From contig JAHBWD010000053.1 in NCBI GenBank assembly GCA_019637175.1, positions 1-60,752 of the forward strand: a DNA stretch of 60,752 bases. Reading direction: 5' to 3'. Below, piece after piece: positions 15,965-24,394 of the stretch. Within the stretch, counting starts at the first letter, position 1; each line of letters opens with the position of its first letter. This stretch comes from Labilithrix sp. (GTDB lineage Bacteria; Myxococcota_A; Polyangia; Polyangiales; Polyangiaceae). The notes under the pieces are model-generated. The model was not told the DNA's origin, searched no databases, and was given only the letters and a program-made list of their open reading frames with translations. The position numbers and the translations under genes are program-made.

Positions 15965-17221
15965 GTGAACGAGCCGGGAAGCCTGATTTCGCGGGTCCTC
16001 CGCGCGCGGCGTGCGACCGTACGCCTCGCCGAGCCGCTCAGCGCCGAGGATCTCGTCGTGCAGTCGATGCCCGACGCGAGCCCGACGAAATGGCACCTCG
16101 CGCACACCACCTGGTTCTTCGAGCGCTTCGTCTTGCGCGAGCTCGGCTTGCCGCCCGTGCGCGACGAATACGACTACCTCTTCAACTCGTACTACGACGC
16201 GGTCGGCCCGCGACATCCGCGGAGCGCGCGCGGCCTCCTCTCTCGGCCCTCCGCCGAAGAGGTGTTCGGCTACCGCCGTACCGTCGACGCGCGCCTCGCC
16301 GATCTCGAAGGCTCACGGCGGCTTCAGGATGTCGCAGCGGCGCTCGAGCTCGGGCTCCACCACGAGCAGCAGCACCAGGAGCTGCTCCTCACCGACATCA
16401 AGCACGCCTTCGGCACGAACCCGCTCCTGCCGGCCTACGCGACCGACGTCGCGCCGAGGGCGCCGCGCGAGCCGGTCGCCATGCGGTGGCGCGACGTGGC
16501 CGGAGGCCTCGCGTCGATCGGCCACGATCGCGACGCGTTCTCGTTCGACAACGAGCGGCCGCGTCACAAGGTGTATGTTACACCTTTCACCGTGGCGTCG
16601 CGCCTCGTGACGTGCGGCGAGTACCTCGCGTTCGTCCACGACGGCGGCTACCGCAGGCCGGAGCTCTGGCTCTCCGAAGGGTGGGCTTGGGTGCAGTCGA
16701 CGGTGAAGCACGCGCCGCTCTACTGGCTCGCGCGCCACGACGGCGACGACGACATGTCGCCCGACGTCTTCACGCTCCGCGGACCGCGTGCGTTCGTGGC
16801 CGACGAGCCGGTCTGTCACGTCTCGTACTACGAGGCCGACGCCTACGCGCGATGGGCCGGCGCGCGCCTCCCGACCGAGGCCGAGTGGGAGATCGCGGCC
16901 GAGCACGCCGCGCGCGAGTCCGGCATCGCGCCGCCCGTCAACGACGCGGCCACGAATCACCTCCACCCGGTGGCCGACGAGGGATCGATGCCGGGCAACC
17001 TCTGGCAATGGACGTCGAGCGCGTACGCGCCCTACCCCGGCTTCGAGCCGCTCGCCGGCGCGTTCGGCGAGTACAACGGCAAGTTCATGGTGAGCCAAAT
17101 GGTCCTCCGCGGCGGATCGTGCGCGACGCCGCGCGATCACGCGCGCATCACGTACCGGAACTTCTTTCCCCCGAGCGCCGTCTGGCAGTTCTCCGGGATT
17201 CGCCTCGCGAGGGACGCATGA
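15965..17221 (+). CDS. egtB: Ergothioneine biosynthesis sulfoxide synthase EgtB
   Basis: A 418-residue non-haem iron enzyme that joins hercynine to a thiol (cysteine or gamma-glutamylcysteine) with oxygen. The DinB-like N-terminal half has HLAHTTWFFERF (first iron-ligand His near residue 44) and HHEQQHQE near residues 132-139, the diagnostic two-His motif. The C-terminal half is an FGE-sulfatase fold (ARLPTEAEWE, GNLWQWTSSAY, VLRGGSCATPR). I prefer the GTG at 15965; an upstream TTG at 15923 is also in frame. TATGCC ends 6 bases before this GTG. The stop overlaps egtD as ATGA. No egtA or egtC is present, which fits an EgtB that uses cysteine directly. Confidence 0.92.
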   Translation: MNEPGSLISRVLRARRATVRLAEPLSAEDLVVQSMPDASPTKWHLAHTTWFFERFVLRELGLPPVRDEYDYLFNSYYDAVGPRHPRSARGLLSRPSAEEVFGYRRTVDARLADLEGSRRLQDVAAALELGLHHEQQHQELLLTDIKHAFGTNPLLPAYATDVAPRAPREPVAMRWRDVAGGLASIGHDRDAFSFDNERPRHKVYVTPFTVASRLVTCGEYLAFVHDGGYRRPELWLSEGWAWVQSTVKHAPLYWLARHDGDDDMSPDVFTLRGPRAFVADEPVCHVSYYEADAYARWAGARLPTEAEWEIAAEHAARESGIAPPVNDAATNHLHPVADEGSMPGNLWQWTSSAYAPYPGFEPLAGAFGEYNGKFMVSQMVLRGGSCATPRDHARITYRNFFPPSAVWQFSGIRLARDA

Positions 17222-18189
17222 CGCCGCCCGAAGGCGCACTCTCGGCGCGCTCCCCCGTCGAGGCCGCGCGCGAGCGCTTCCGCGCCGACGCGCTCGAGGG
17301 CCTCGCCGGCACGCCGAAGACGCTCGCCCCGAAGTACTTCTACGATCGCGCGGGCTCGCTGCTCTTCGACGAAATCTGCGAGCTGCCGGAGTACTACGTG
17401 ACGCGGGCGGAGACGGCGCTGATGCGCGCGCACGTCGGCGCGATCGTCGCGAGCTGGGGCCCACGCGTACGCGTCGTCGAGCCCGGCGCGGGGAGCGGAA
17501 CGAAGACGCGCCTCGTCCTCGAGGCCCTCGGCCCGGCGCGGTGCATCGAGTACGTGCCCGTCGACATCTCGCGCGAGCACCTCGGGGAGGCAGCCGCAGG
17601 CCTTCGCCGAGACATGCCGTGGCTGAGGGTCACGCCGCTCGCCGCCGACTTCTCGATGGATCTCCCGCGCGCGAGCGAGAGCGATCGGGCAGAGACCGTC
17701 GTCTACTTTCCCGGCTCGACGATCGGCAACTTCGAGCCCGCGGAAGCCGCGCAGCTCCTCGCGCGCTTCCGCCGCGCGTCGAGCGCGGTCGTGATCGGCG
17801 TCGACTTGAAGAAGGATCCGAGCGTGCTCCACGCGGCCTACAACGACAGCCGCGGCGTGACCGCTGCGTTCAACCGCAACGTTCTCCGGCGCATGAACCG
17901 CGAGCTCGGCGCCGACTTCGACGTTGCGTCGTTCGCGCACTACGCGTTCTACGAGCCGGCGCGCGGGCGCATCGAGATGCACCTCGTCAGCAGGGCACCT
18001 CAAGTCGTCACCGTGGCCGGCAGGCCGTTCCGCTTCGCCGCGGGAGAGTCGATCCGTACCGAGTGCTCGTACAAATACGATCTCCCCACGGTGGAGCGCC
18101 TCGCGCACGCCGCCGAGCTTCACCCCACGAACGCGTGGCACGACGACGAGCGCAGGTTCGCCGTCGTCGAGCTGCGCCCGCTCGCCTGA
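17218..18189 (+). CDS. egtD: L-histidine N-alpha-methyltransferase EgtD
   Basis: A 323-residue SAM-dependent enzyme that trimethylates histidine to hercynine, the first step of ergothioneine synthesis. Diagnostic strings are KYFYDRAGSLLFDEICELPEYY near residues 40-60, the SAM site VEPGAGSGTKT near 84-94, FPGSTIGNFEP near 166, VDLKKDP, and HLVSRAPQ near 256. Length matches the family (about 320). It is translationally coupled to egtB, giving the complete minimal EgtB/EgtD pair. gluQRS follows 21 bp later. Confidence 0.95.
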   Translation: MTPPEGALSARSPVEAARERFRADALEGLAGTPKTLAPKYFYDRAGSLLFDEICELPEYYVTRAETALMRAHVGAIVASWGPRVRVVEPGAGSGTKTRLVLEALGPARCIEYVPVDISREHLGEAAAGLRRDMPWLRVTPLAADFSMDLPRASESDRAETVVYFPGSTIGNFEPAEAAQLLARFRRASSAVVIGVDLKKDPSVLHAAYNDSRGVTAAFNRNVLRRMNRELGADFDVASFAHYAFYEPARGRIEMHLVSRAPQVVTVAGRPFRFAAGESIRTECSYKYDLPTVERLAHAAELHPTNAWHDDERRFAVVELRPLA

Positions 18190-18210
18190 CGCTCGGCGGC
18201 GCGAACCTCC

Positions 18211-19164
18211 ATGGTCCGCACGCGCTTCGCACCTTCACCCACCGGCGATCTCCACGTCGGCGGCGCATGGACCGCCCTCGCCTCGTGGGCCCTCGCGCGC
18301 GGCGCGCGCGGCGCGAGCGGCACCGTCCTCCGCGTCGAAGACATCGACACTCCCCGGGTCGTCGCCGGCGCCGCCGCGCGCATCGCCGACGATCTCGCGT
18401 GGCTCGGCTTCGACTGGAGCGAAGGCGCCTGGGGCGCCGCCGGCGGAGACCATGCACCCTACATCCAATCGGAGCGCACGCGGATCTACGACGACGCCCT
18501 CGCGAAGCTCGCCGCGGCGGGCCTCACCTATCCGTGCGACTGCTCGCGAGCGGAGATCTCGCGCGTGGCCAGCGCGCCGCACGCGGGCGACGAGATCGTC
18601 TATCCCGGCACCTGCCGCGACGCCCCGCGCGATCGCGAGATGAAGCGACCCCCGGCGATCCGGCTCCGGGTACCCAAGGGCTCGACGATCGCGTTCGACG
18701 ATCTCGTGTGCGGGCGCGTCGAGCAGCACGTCGACGTGGCCGTGGGCGACTTCGTCTTGCGCCGCGGCGACGGGATCTATGCCTATCAGCTCGTCGTCGC
18801 GGTCGACGACGCCGCCATGGAGATCTCCCACGTCGTGCGGGCCGACGATCTGCTCGCGTCGACCGCGCGCCAGATCTTGCTGATGCGCCTCCTCGGCTTC
18901 ACGACGGCGCCGTCGTATGCGCACGTGCCGATGGTCGTCGCCCCCGACGGCGATCGGCTCGCGAAGCGCGCCGGCGCGGCGTCGATCCGCGACCTGCGCG
19001 CCCGGGGCGTGTCGGCCGAAGCGATCGTCGGAACGCTCGGGCACGCGCTCGGCCTCGTGCGCGGCGATCTCCGTCCGATGACGGCGCGCGAGGTCGCGGC
19101 GTCGATCGCGCCGCCGTCGGCGTGGCGTCGAGAGCCGTGGCCGATCCCCGCGGCCTGGGCGTGA
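18211..19164 (+). CDS. gluQRS: Glutamyl-Q tRNA(Asp) synthetase
   Basis: A 317-residue glutamyl-tRNA synthetase-like protein lacking the anticodon-binding domain, as in GluQRS, which attaches glutamate to queuosine in tRNA(Asp). RTRFAPSPTGDLHVGGA is the HIGH-type nucleotide motif, VLRVEDIDTPR is typical, and DRLAKRAGA replaces KMSKS. A zinc site of the family type is formed by YPCDCSR and YPGTCRD. The length is far below the roughly 470 residues of a true GltX. It lies 21 bp after egtD and may be co-transcribed, without an obvious functional link. Confidence 0.9.
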   Translation: MVRTRFAPSPTGDLHVGGAWTALASWALARGARGASGTVLRVEDIDTPRVVAGAAARIADDLAWLGFDWSEGAWGAAGGDHAPYIQSERTRIYDDALAKLAAAGLTYPCDCSRAEISRVASAPHAGDEIVYPGTCRDAPRDREMKRPPAIRLRVPKGSTIAFDDLVCGRVEQHVDVAVGDFVLRRGDGIYAYQLVVAVDDAAMEISHVVRADDLLASTARQILLMRLLGFTTAPSYAHVPMVVAPDGDRLAKRAGAASIRDLRARGVSAEAIVGTLGHALGLVRGDLRPMTAREVAASIAPPSAWRREPWPIPAAWA

Positions 19165-19170
19165 CGAACC

Positions 19171-20403
19171 TCACTTCAGCGCGAAGTAGATCCCGACGCC
19201 GATGCTCGCGAGCCCCGCGAGCACCCAGATGACGATCCACATCGCCATGTTGCTCTTCTCCGGAGGCCCGGGCGCGATCGCCGGAGGCGACGACGTCTTC
19301 CGCGGGCGCGCCGCGGGGGCGCCCGAGGGAGGGGGCACGCTCGGCGCGAGCGGCGGCGTCGAGCCCAGCGCGGGCGAGGCCGGCATCGTGTCGGAGTGGA
19401 CGATCGCGCGCTTCGGCGGCGCCTCCGAAGGGACGCGGGTGATCGCGGGCATCGTCACGGCGAACGCGTCGGTGCCGCCGGGAGAGGTCGCGAACGCCTC
19501 CGGGCGCAGCGAGAGGACGTCGCTCGGCGCTGCGCGCGCGTGCATGATCGCGGCGCCGAGCGCCGAGGCCGTGGGGTAGCGATCGTCGCGATCGCGCGCG
19601 AGCGCGTGCATCACGACCGACTCGAGCGCGGGCGTCACGCGCCCCGCCTCGGCGCGCTTGCTCGGAGGATCCATGTCGCTCGTGAGGTGCGACGTGAGCA
19701 CGTTGAGCGGCGTCGCGCCGGTGAAGGGAGGCGAGCCGGTCAACATTTCGTAGAGGATGATCCCCGCGGCGTAGACGTCGCAGCGAGCGTCGAGCTCGTC
19801 GCCGCGCGCTTGCTCCGGCGACATGTACTCCGGCGTGCCGAAGACCATGTTGTGGGCGGTGAGGTTCGTCGTCCCCATCCCGCCGCCCGTGATGATCTTG
19901 GCCATGCCGAAGTCGACGACGACGACCTTCTCGTCTTGGACGAGGATCACGTTCGCCGGCTTGAGATCGCGGTGGATGACGCCCTGCGCGTGCGCCGTTC
20001 GAAGCGCGGCGCAGATCCCGAGCATGACGTCGAGCGCGCGATCGATCGCGATGAGGCCTTCGTTCGCGAGGACGTGCTCGAGCGAAGGTCCGTCGAGCTT
20101 CGGGAGCGCCATGTAGAGGAGCGAGTCGGCCTCGCCGAGCTCGAGGATCGGGCACACATGAGGCCCCTCGAGCCGTCGCAAGATCGCCGCCTCGCGCTGG
20201 AAGCGCCCGCGGATCTGCGTGTCGCCCGCGAGGTGCGCGTGGATCACCTTGAGCGCCACCGCGCCGCCGCCGTCGACGCGGCGCGCGTCGTACACGATCC
20301 CCGTGCCCCCTTCGCCGAGCACGCCCTGCACCTCGTACTTGCCCGCGATGATCTGCCCCTTGGGCGCGGGACGAGACGTCTGCTCGCGGAGGGGCTCGGA
20401 CAC
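19171..20403 (-). CDS. Ser/Thr protein kinase with C-terminal membrane helix
   Basis: A 410-residue Hanks-type kinase. It shows the P-loop LGEGGTGIVYDA near residue 31, the VAIK-equivalent VALKVI, catalytic-loop HRDLKPAN near 145, DFGMAK and FGTPEYMSPEQ. The kinase domain ends near 275. A Pro/Ser/Ala-rich linker (about 290-385) then precedes a single C-terminal membrane helix (WIVIWVLAGLASIGVGIYFA) with only two or three residues outside. That leaves no extracellular sensor, so signals must come from a partner; the LysM protein gene ends 20 bp upstream in the same direction. All catalytic residues are intact. Confidence 0.92.
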   Translation of the reverse strand: MSEPLREQTSRPAPKGQIIAGKYEVQGVLGEGGTGIVYDARRVDGGGAVALKVIHAHLAGDTQIRGRFQREAAILRRLEGPHVCPILELGEADSLLYMALPKLDGPSLEHVLANEGLIAIDRALDVMLGICAALRTAHAQGVIHRDLKPANVILVQDEKVVVVDFGMAKIITGGGMGTTNLTAHNMVFGTPEYMSPEQARGDELDARCDVYAAGIILYEMLTGSPPFTGATPLNVLTSHLTSDMDPPSKRAEAGRVTPALESVVMHALARDRDDRYPTASALGAAIMHARAAPSDVLSLRPEAFATSPGGTDAFAVTMPAITRVPSEAPPKRAIVHSDTMPASPALGSTPPLAPSVPPPSGAPAARPRKTSSPPAIAPGPPEKSNMAMWIVIWVLAGLASIGVGIYFALK

Positions 20404-20423
20404 CGCTCGATTCTACTCGGATT

Positions 20424-21326
20424 CTACCTCGCTCCGCACGCGGCGCGGATCTTCGGTGACACCGTCTTGGGATCGAGTCGAACGTCGGGTGCGTTCGCCC
20501 GCCAGGCCGCGCAAGCGCCGGACGCGAGGCCGGTGGCTTCGAGCGCGACGTAGGCCTCCACGAGAGCGCGATGGATCGTCGAGAGCTGCGGTTTCGTGAG
20601 GTCGCCCGAGCCGAGGAGGCGGTTGCCCTTGGCCACCGCGTCGACGTACCGGCCCGCGCGGACGTCGGCGAGGAGCGGAGGAATGTCCGCCTCGGCGCGA
20701 CGCTGCGCCTCGTAGGCCCGGCCGCCGCCCTCGGTGCGGATCCGCTCGGCCGCGAGGCGCGCCGCCTTCTTGCCCTCTTCGGTGAGCGCGAGATCGAGCA
20801 GCGGCACGAGGACGACGTCGCCGCGAAGGAGCTTCTGGTCGCCCTTGCGCCCGTTGTATCCGTCGAGCTCCCACGCGCGATTCATGTCGCCGAGGTAACG
20901 CTGCGCGAGCCCGGGCATCGTCTCGTTCTCGGACGCGATGTGCGCGACGACCGCGGGCACCTCGATCTCCTGCCCCACCGCAGGCTGGATCCAGGAGACG
21001 CCTCCGTTGGCGCGCGCCAGCGTCTCGGCGCGCTTCGCGTCGCCGAGATGGAGGCGCGAGAGATCGGCCCAGGTCTCTCCTGCCGTGACGCGATGATGGG
21101 TGGGCGACGGGATCTCGAGCGGCTGCCCCGCCACGATGGCGCTGCCGCCGTGCGCGTCGAGCGCGTTCGCGCCGACGAGCGCCGTCTCGAAGCGCGGCGA
21201 GCCGTAGAACTTGATCGCGATCTGCGCGAGCGTCTCACCTTGCGAGACGACGTGGGGGAACGCGGAAGCGTCGCCGGCGACGAAGGCCAGCGAGGCCACG
21301 AAGAGGAGCGCCGCTCTCGTTCTCAT
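20424..21326 (-). CDS. Secreted protein with three LysM repeats
   Basis: A 300-residue product with a signal peptide (about residues 1-24, ending DASAF). Three LysM-like peptidoglycan-binding repeats follow: VVSQGETLAQIAIKFYG near 28, HRVTAGETWADLSRLHLG near 79, and HIASENETMPGLAQRYLG near 128. A helical C-terminal region (about 185-300) resembles a TPR-like fold. The ATG overlaps the stop of the upstream PEGA kinase as ATGA, and a second kinase follows 20 bp downstream. The arrangement suggests a cell-wall sensor or scaffold for these kinases; this is inference. No catalytic motif is visible. Confidence 0.85.
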   Translation of the reverse strand: MRTRAALLFVASLAFVAGDASAFPHVVSQGETLAQIAIKFYGSPRFETALVGANALDAHGGSAIVAGQPLEIPSPTHHRVTAGETWADLSRLHLGDAKRAETLARANGGVSWIQPAVGQEIEVPAVVAHIASENETMPGLAQRYLGDMNRAWELDGYNGRKGDQKLLRGDVVLVPLLDLALTEEGKKAARLAAERIRTEGGGRAYEAQRRAEADIPPLLADVRAGRYVDAVAKGNRLLGSGDLTKPQLSTIHRALVEAYVALEATGLASGACAAWRANAPDVRLDPKTVSPKIRAACGAR

Positions 21327-22732
21327 CTCTCTCTCCCTCTCGCGCTCGGCGCCGCGTCGACGCCGGCGTCGTCGCCGCCGATCATCATCGTCACGTCGAG
21401 CGTCACGATCTCGTTCGGAGCGATCACCACGTCGCGCTCGACGGGCGGAGCGTCGGGATGCATGAGCGTCACGAAGTGCTTGCCGGCCGTGAGCGGTATC
21501 GCGCGCGCGAAGGGCGTCGTCTCGACTTGCTGCCCGTCGACCTTCACGTGCGCCCACGGCGACGCGAGGACGCGCAAGCCCCCCGCCTGCTCGGGGACGA
21601 GCTCGAGCGGCGCCGCCCCGGCGCTCCTCCCGTCGCGCGCGGACGAGCCGCTCTCGATCGCGAGCACGCCGATCCCGAACGCGACGAGCACGGCCGCGTG
21701 ACCCGCGAGCGCGCGGACGACGTTCATCCCTCCGTGGAGGCGCGGCGCGGCGTCGAGCGCTCGCTTCTCGCCCGTGATGAACTTCGTCTCCACGAGGAGC
21801 GCGCGCACCGCCGCGGTGGGGTCTTCGCGGGTGAGCGCGCGGAGCTCGCGCGAGAGACGCTCGAGCACGTCGCCTGCGCTCGCGTAGCGATCCCGAGGCG
21901 CCTTCTCGAGCAAGCGCATCACGATCCGATCGACGCCGCGCGGCACGTGAGGCGCGCGATCCCGCAACGGAGGCGGCGCGTCGCGACGGATCCGCTGCGT
22001 CGTGCTCTTGGCGTCGCGGGGCGGCGGCCGCGACGATCCGCCGGAGGATCCGGGCGTTTCGAAGGGGCGGCTGCCGCTCAGCATCTGGTAGAGAACGACG
22101 CCGAGCGAGAACAGATCGCTCCGGCCGTCGACGAAGTCGCCGAGGATCTGCTCGGGCGACATGTACGCCGGCGTGCCGAAGGCGTCTTTGACGGGCTCGG
22201 GCGCCATGCGTCCCGACGGCGTGATCCCTTCGGTGACGAACGCGTCGCTCACGCTCGTCGTCCGCGCGCGCTGCGCGATCCCGAAGTCGATGAGCTTCAC
22301 CGCGCCGGTGGTCGACAGGAGCAGGTTCGACGGCTTGACGTCGCGATGCACGACGCCGCGCTCGTGGACGTGCTCGAGCCCGGAGCAGACGCTGATCGCG
22401 ATCGCGAGCGCCGCTTCGACGGGCAAGACGCGCTTCTTCGCGAGGACCTGCTGCACCGAGGGCCCGTCGACGTGCTCGAGGACGAGGAACGGTCGGCCCG
22501 TCGACCACCGATCGAGCAGGAGCACGACGTTCGGGTGCGCGAGGTCGCGGAGGATCTTCGCCTCGCGGTCGAGCTGCTCGCCGAACGACGAGGTCGGCGA
22601 GATCCCGGTCTTGAGCGCCTTGAGCGCGACGACGCGCCCGAGCGGCTCCTGCACCGCCTTGTAGATCGTCGAGAGCGCGCCCGAGCCGAGCGTCTCGACG
22701 ACGCGATAGGGGCCGAAGCGGACCTCGCTCAT
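21323..22732 (-). CDS. Ser/Thr protein kinase with PEGA domain
   Basis: A 469-residue Hanks-type kinase starting at the ATG at 22732, which overlaps the gpmI stop as ATGA. Motifs: LGSGALSTIYKA (P-loop, near 16), VALKALK, VVHRDVKPSNLLL (near 135), IDFGIAQ and FGTPAYMSPEQ. A basic linker and one membrane helix (about 365-383) follow. The C-terminal PEGA domain, GLRVLASPWAHVKVDGQQ with the P-F-x-x-x-x-LTAGKH continuation, is a surface-exposed carbohydrate- or wall-associated module. Its stop overlaps the LysM gene. Coupling to a glycolytic enzyme upstream is unusual. Confidence 0.92.
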   Translation of the reverse strand: MSEVRFGPYRVVETLGSGALSTIYKAVQEPLGRVVALKALKTGISPTSSFGEQLDREAKILRDLAHPNVVLLLDRWSTGRPFLVLEHVDGPSVQQVLAKKRVLPVEAALAIAISVCSGLEHVHERGVVHRDVKPSNLLLSTTGAVKLIDFGIAQRARTTSVSDAFVTEGITPSGRMAPEPVKDAFGTPAYMSPEQILGDFVDGRSDLFSLGVVLYQMLSGSRPFETPGSSGGSSRPPPRDAKSTTQRIRRDAPPPLRDRAPHVPRGVDRIVMRLLEKAPRDRYASAGDVLERLSRELRALTREDPTAAVRALLVETKFITGEKRALDAAPRLHGGMNVVRALAGHAAVLVAFGIGVLAIESGSSARDGRSAGAAPLELVPEQAGGLRVLASPWAHVKVDGQQVETTPFARAIPLTAGKHFVTLMHPDAPPVERDVVIAPNEIVTLDVTMMIGGDDAGVDAAPSARGRER

Positions 22733-24264
22733 GCCAAAAGCGAGTGGCCCGTCATCGCCTTGGGCACGGGGAGTCCCATGATCTGGAGGATCGTCGGAGC
22801 GACGTCGCAGATGCGACCGCCGTCGCGGATCTTCGCGTCTCGCTGCGCGTCGTTCACGTAGACGAGCGGCACGGGGCCGAGCGTGTGCGCGGTGTGCGGC
22901 TGGCCCGTCTTCGGATCGATCATCAGCTCGCAGTTGCCGTGATCGGCCGTGATGACGAGCGCGCCGCCCTTGGCGCGCACGGCGTCGGCGATGCGGCCGA
23001 TCGCGGCGTCGACGACCTCGACGGCGGAGATCGCGGCGGGGAGGACGCCGGTGTGCCCGACCATGTCGGGGTTCGCGAAGTTCACGAGGATGAAGTCGAA
23101 GGCGTCTTTGTGGATCGCCTCGACCACGGCGTCGGCGACGGCGGCGGCGCTCATCTCCGGCTTGTGATCGTAGGTGGGAACGTCTTTCGGCGAAGGCACG
23201 AGCTGGCGCTCTTCGCCCTCGAACGCCTCTTCGCGCCCGCCGTTGAAGAAGTAGGTGACGTGCGCGTACTTCTCCGTCTCGGCGCACCGGAACTGCGTGA
23301 GGCCCGCGCGCGCGATGATCTCCGGGAAGATGTCCGGGTACGTCTCCTTGGGGAACGCGACCGGCAAGCCGAGCTTCGCATCGTAGAGCGTCATGCACGC
23401 GTACGTGCGCAGCGGCGGCCCGGCCTTGCGGGGGAAGGCGTCGAAGTCGTTCGACGCGAGCGCGCGCGAGAGCTCGCGCGCGCGATCGGGGCGGAAGTTG
23501 AAGTGGAGCCCCGCGTCTCTGTCGCTGTCGACGCCGCGGTAACCGTCGACGACGAACGGCTCGACGAACTCGTCGGTCTTCCCCGCTTCGATGCTCCGCT
23601 GTGTCCCGATGACGGCGCTCGGCTGCTTCGGCGCGTCGCCCTCGACGATCGCGCGGTAGGCCTTCTCGACGCGCTCCCAGCGGTTGTCGCGATCCATCGC
23701 CCAGTAGCGCCCGCTCACCGTCCCGATGACGCCTTTGCCCTCGATGTGCTTCTCGAGCGACGCGAGGTAGCCCGGCGCGCTGCCGGGCGCGACGTCGCGA
23801 CCGTCGAGGAACGCGTGCACGACGACGGGGACGCCCTGCTTCGCCGCGACGTCGACGAGCGCGAAGAGGTGATTGAGGTGGCTGTGCACGCCGCCGTCGG
23901 AGACGAGGCCGAAGAGGTGCAGGCGACCGCCCTTCGCCTTCGCGTTGGCGATCTCGGCGGCGATGACGGGGTTGTCGCCGAGGGTTCCGCTCTCGACCGC
24001 GGCGTCGACGCGCATGATGTCCATGAGCGCGATGCGCCCCGCGCCGAAGTTGAGGTGACCGACCTCGCTGTTGCCCATCTGCCCGGGCGGGAGACCGACG
24101 TCGGGGCCGCTCGTGCCGATGAGCCCGTGCGGATACTTCGCGTAGAGCGCGTCGAGCGCCGGCGTCTTCGCGAGCCGCACCGCGTTGGCTTCGCGCTCGG
24201 CGCGCTCTCCGAATCCGTCGAGGATCATGAGGACGATGGGCCGCGGACGTCGTGACGATGCCAT
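22729..24264 (-). CDS. gpmI: 2,3-bisphosphoglycerate-independent phosphoglycerate mutase
   Basis: A 511-residue metalloenzyme that interconverts 3- and 2-phosphoglycerate in glycolysis, with family-typical length. VLMILDGFGER provides the first metal-binding Asp (Asp16) and GQMGNSEVGHLNFGAGR the phosphorylated Ser (Ser66). HAFLDGRDVAPGSA, GRYWAMDRDNRW, NFRPDRARE and VITADHGNCE are the remaining metal and substrate motifs. It is the first gene of a four-gene unit with two kinases and a LysM protein. TATGGT (24274-24279) 9 bases upstream of the ATG is a candidate -10 element. Confidence 0.96.
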   Translation of the reverse strand: MASSRRPRPIVLMILDGFGERAEREANAVRLAKTPALDALYAKYPHGLIGTSGPDVGLPPGQMGNSEVGHLNFGAGRIALMDIMRVDAAVESGTLGDNPVIAAEIANAKAKGGRLHLFGLVSDGGVHSHLNHLFALVDVAAKQGVPVVVHAFLDGRDVAPGSAPGYLASLEKHIEGKGVIGTVSGRYWAMDRDNRWERVEKAYRAIVEGDAPKQPSAVIGTQRSIEAGKTDEFVEPFVVDGYRGVDSDRDAGLHFNFRPDRARELSRALASNDFDAFPRKAGPPLRTYACMTLYDAKLGLPVAFPKETYPDIFPEIIARAGLTQFRCAETEKYAHVTYFFNGGREEAFEGEERQLVPSPKDVPTYDHKPEMSAAAVADAVVEAIHKDAFDFILVNFANPDMVGHTGVLPAAISAVEVVDAAIGRIADAVRAKGGALVITADHGNCELMIDPKTGQPHTAHTLGPVPLVYVNDAQRDAKIRDGGRICDVAPTILQIMGLPVPKAMTGHSLLA

Positions 24265-24273
24265 GGGGCCGAG

Positions 24274-24279
24274 ACCATA
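24274..24279 (-). promoter_or_regulatory. Candidate -10 element of the gpmI operon
   Basis: TATGGT in the context GCGCTATGGT lies 9 bases before the ATG at 24264, implying a leaderless or nearly leaderless mRNA for gpmI. It resembles the elements before rmlA and rmlB. Confidence 0.4.
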
Positions 24280-24291
24280 GCGCGGTTTGGC

Positions 24292-24325
24292 CTGGCCCGG
24301 GCCGGCTCGCTGCTGGCCGGGCCAG
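24292..24325. repeat. Inverted repeat in divergent gpmI/Uma2 spacer
   Basis: Arms CTGGCCCGG (24292-24300) and CCGGGCCAG (24317-24325) form a perfect 9-bp stem with a GC-rich 16-base loop. It lies upstream of gpmI in the 130-bp spacer between divergent genes, so it may be an operator or a fortuitous GC palindrome. Confidence 0.3.
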
Positions 24326-24394
24326 CCCTACGTCCGCACAATCGCGCGTGATCATTGAAGCCGATTCCGGCACGAGCATTGCGAAGGCCCATCC

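Noticed and set aside
24292..24325. Terminator or mobile-element end
   Set aside because: It lies upstream of both divergent genes, has no T-run and no target duplication; kept only as an inverted repeat.
22733..24379. Long upstream extension of the PEGA kinase frame through gpmI
   Set aside because: gpmI occupies this region with all catalytic motifs; the kinase fold begins at MSEVRFG at 22732.
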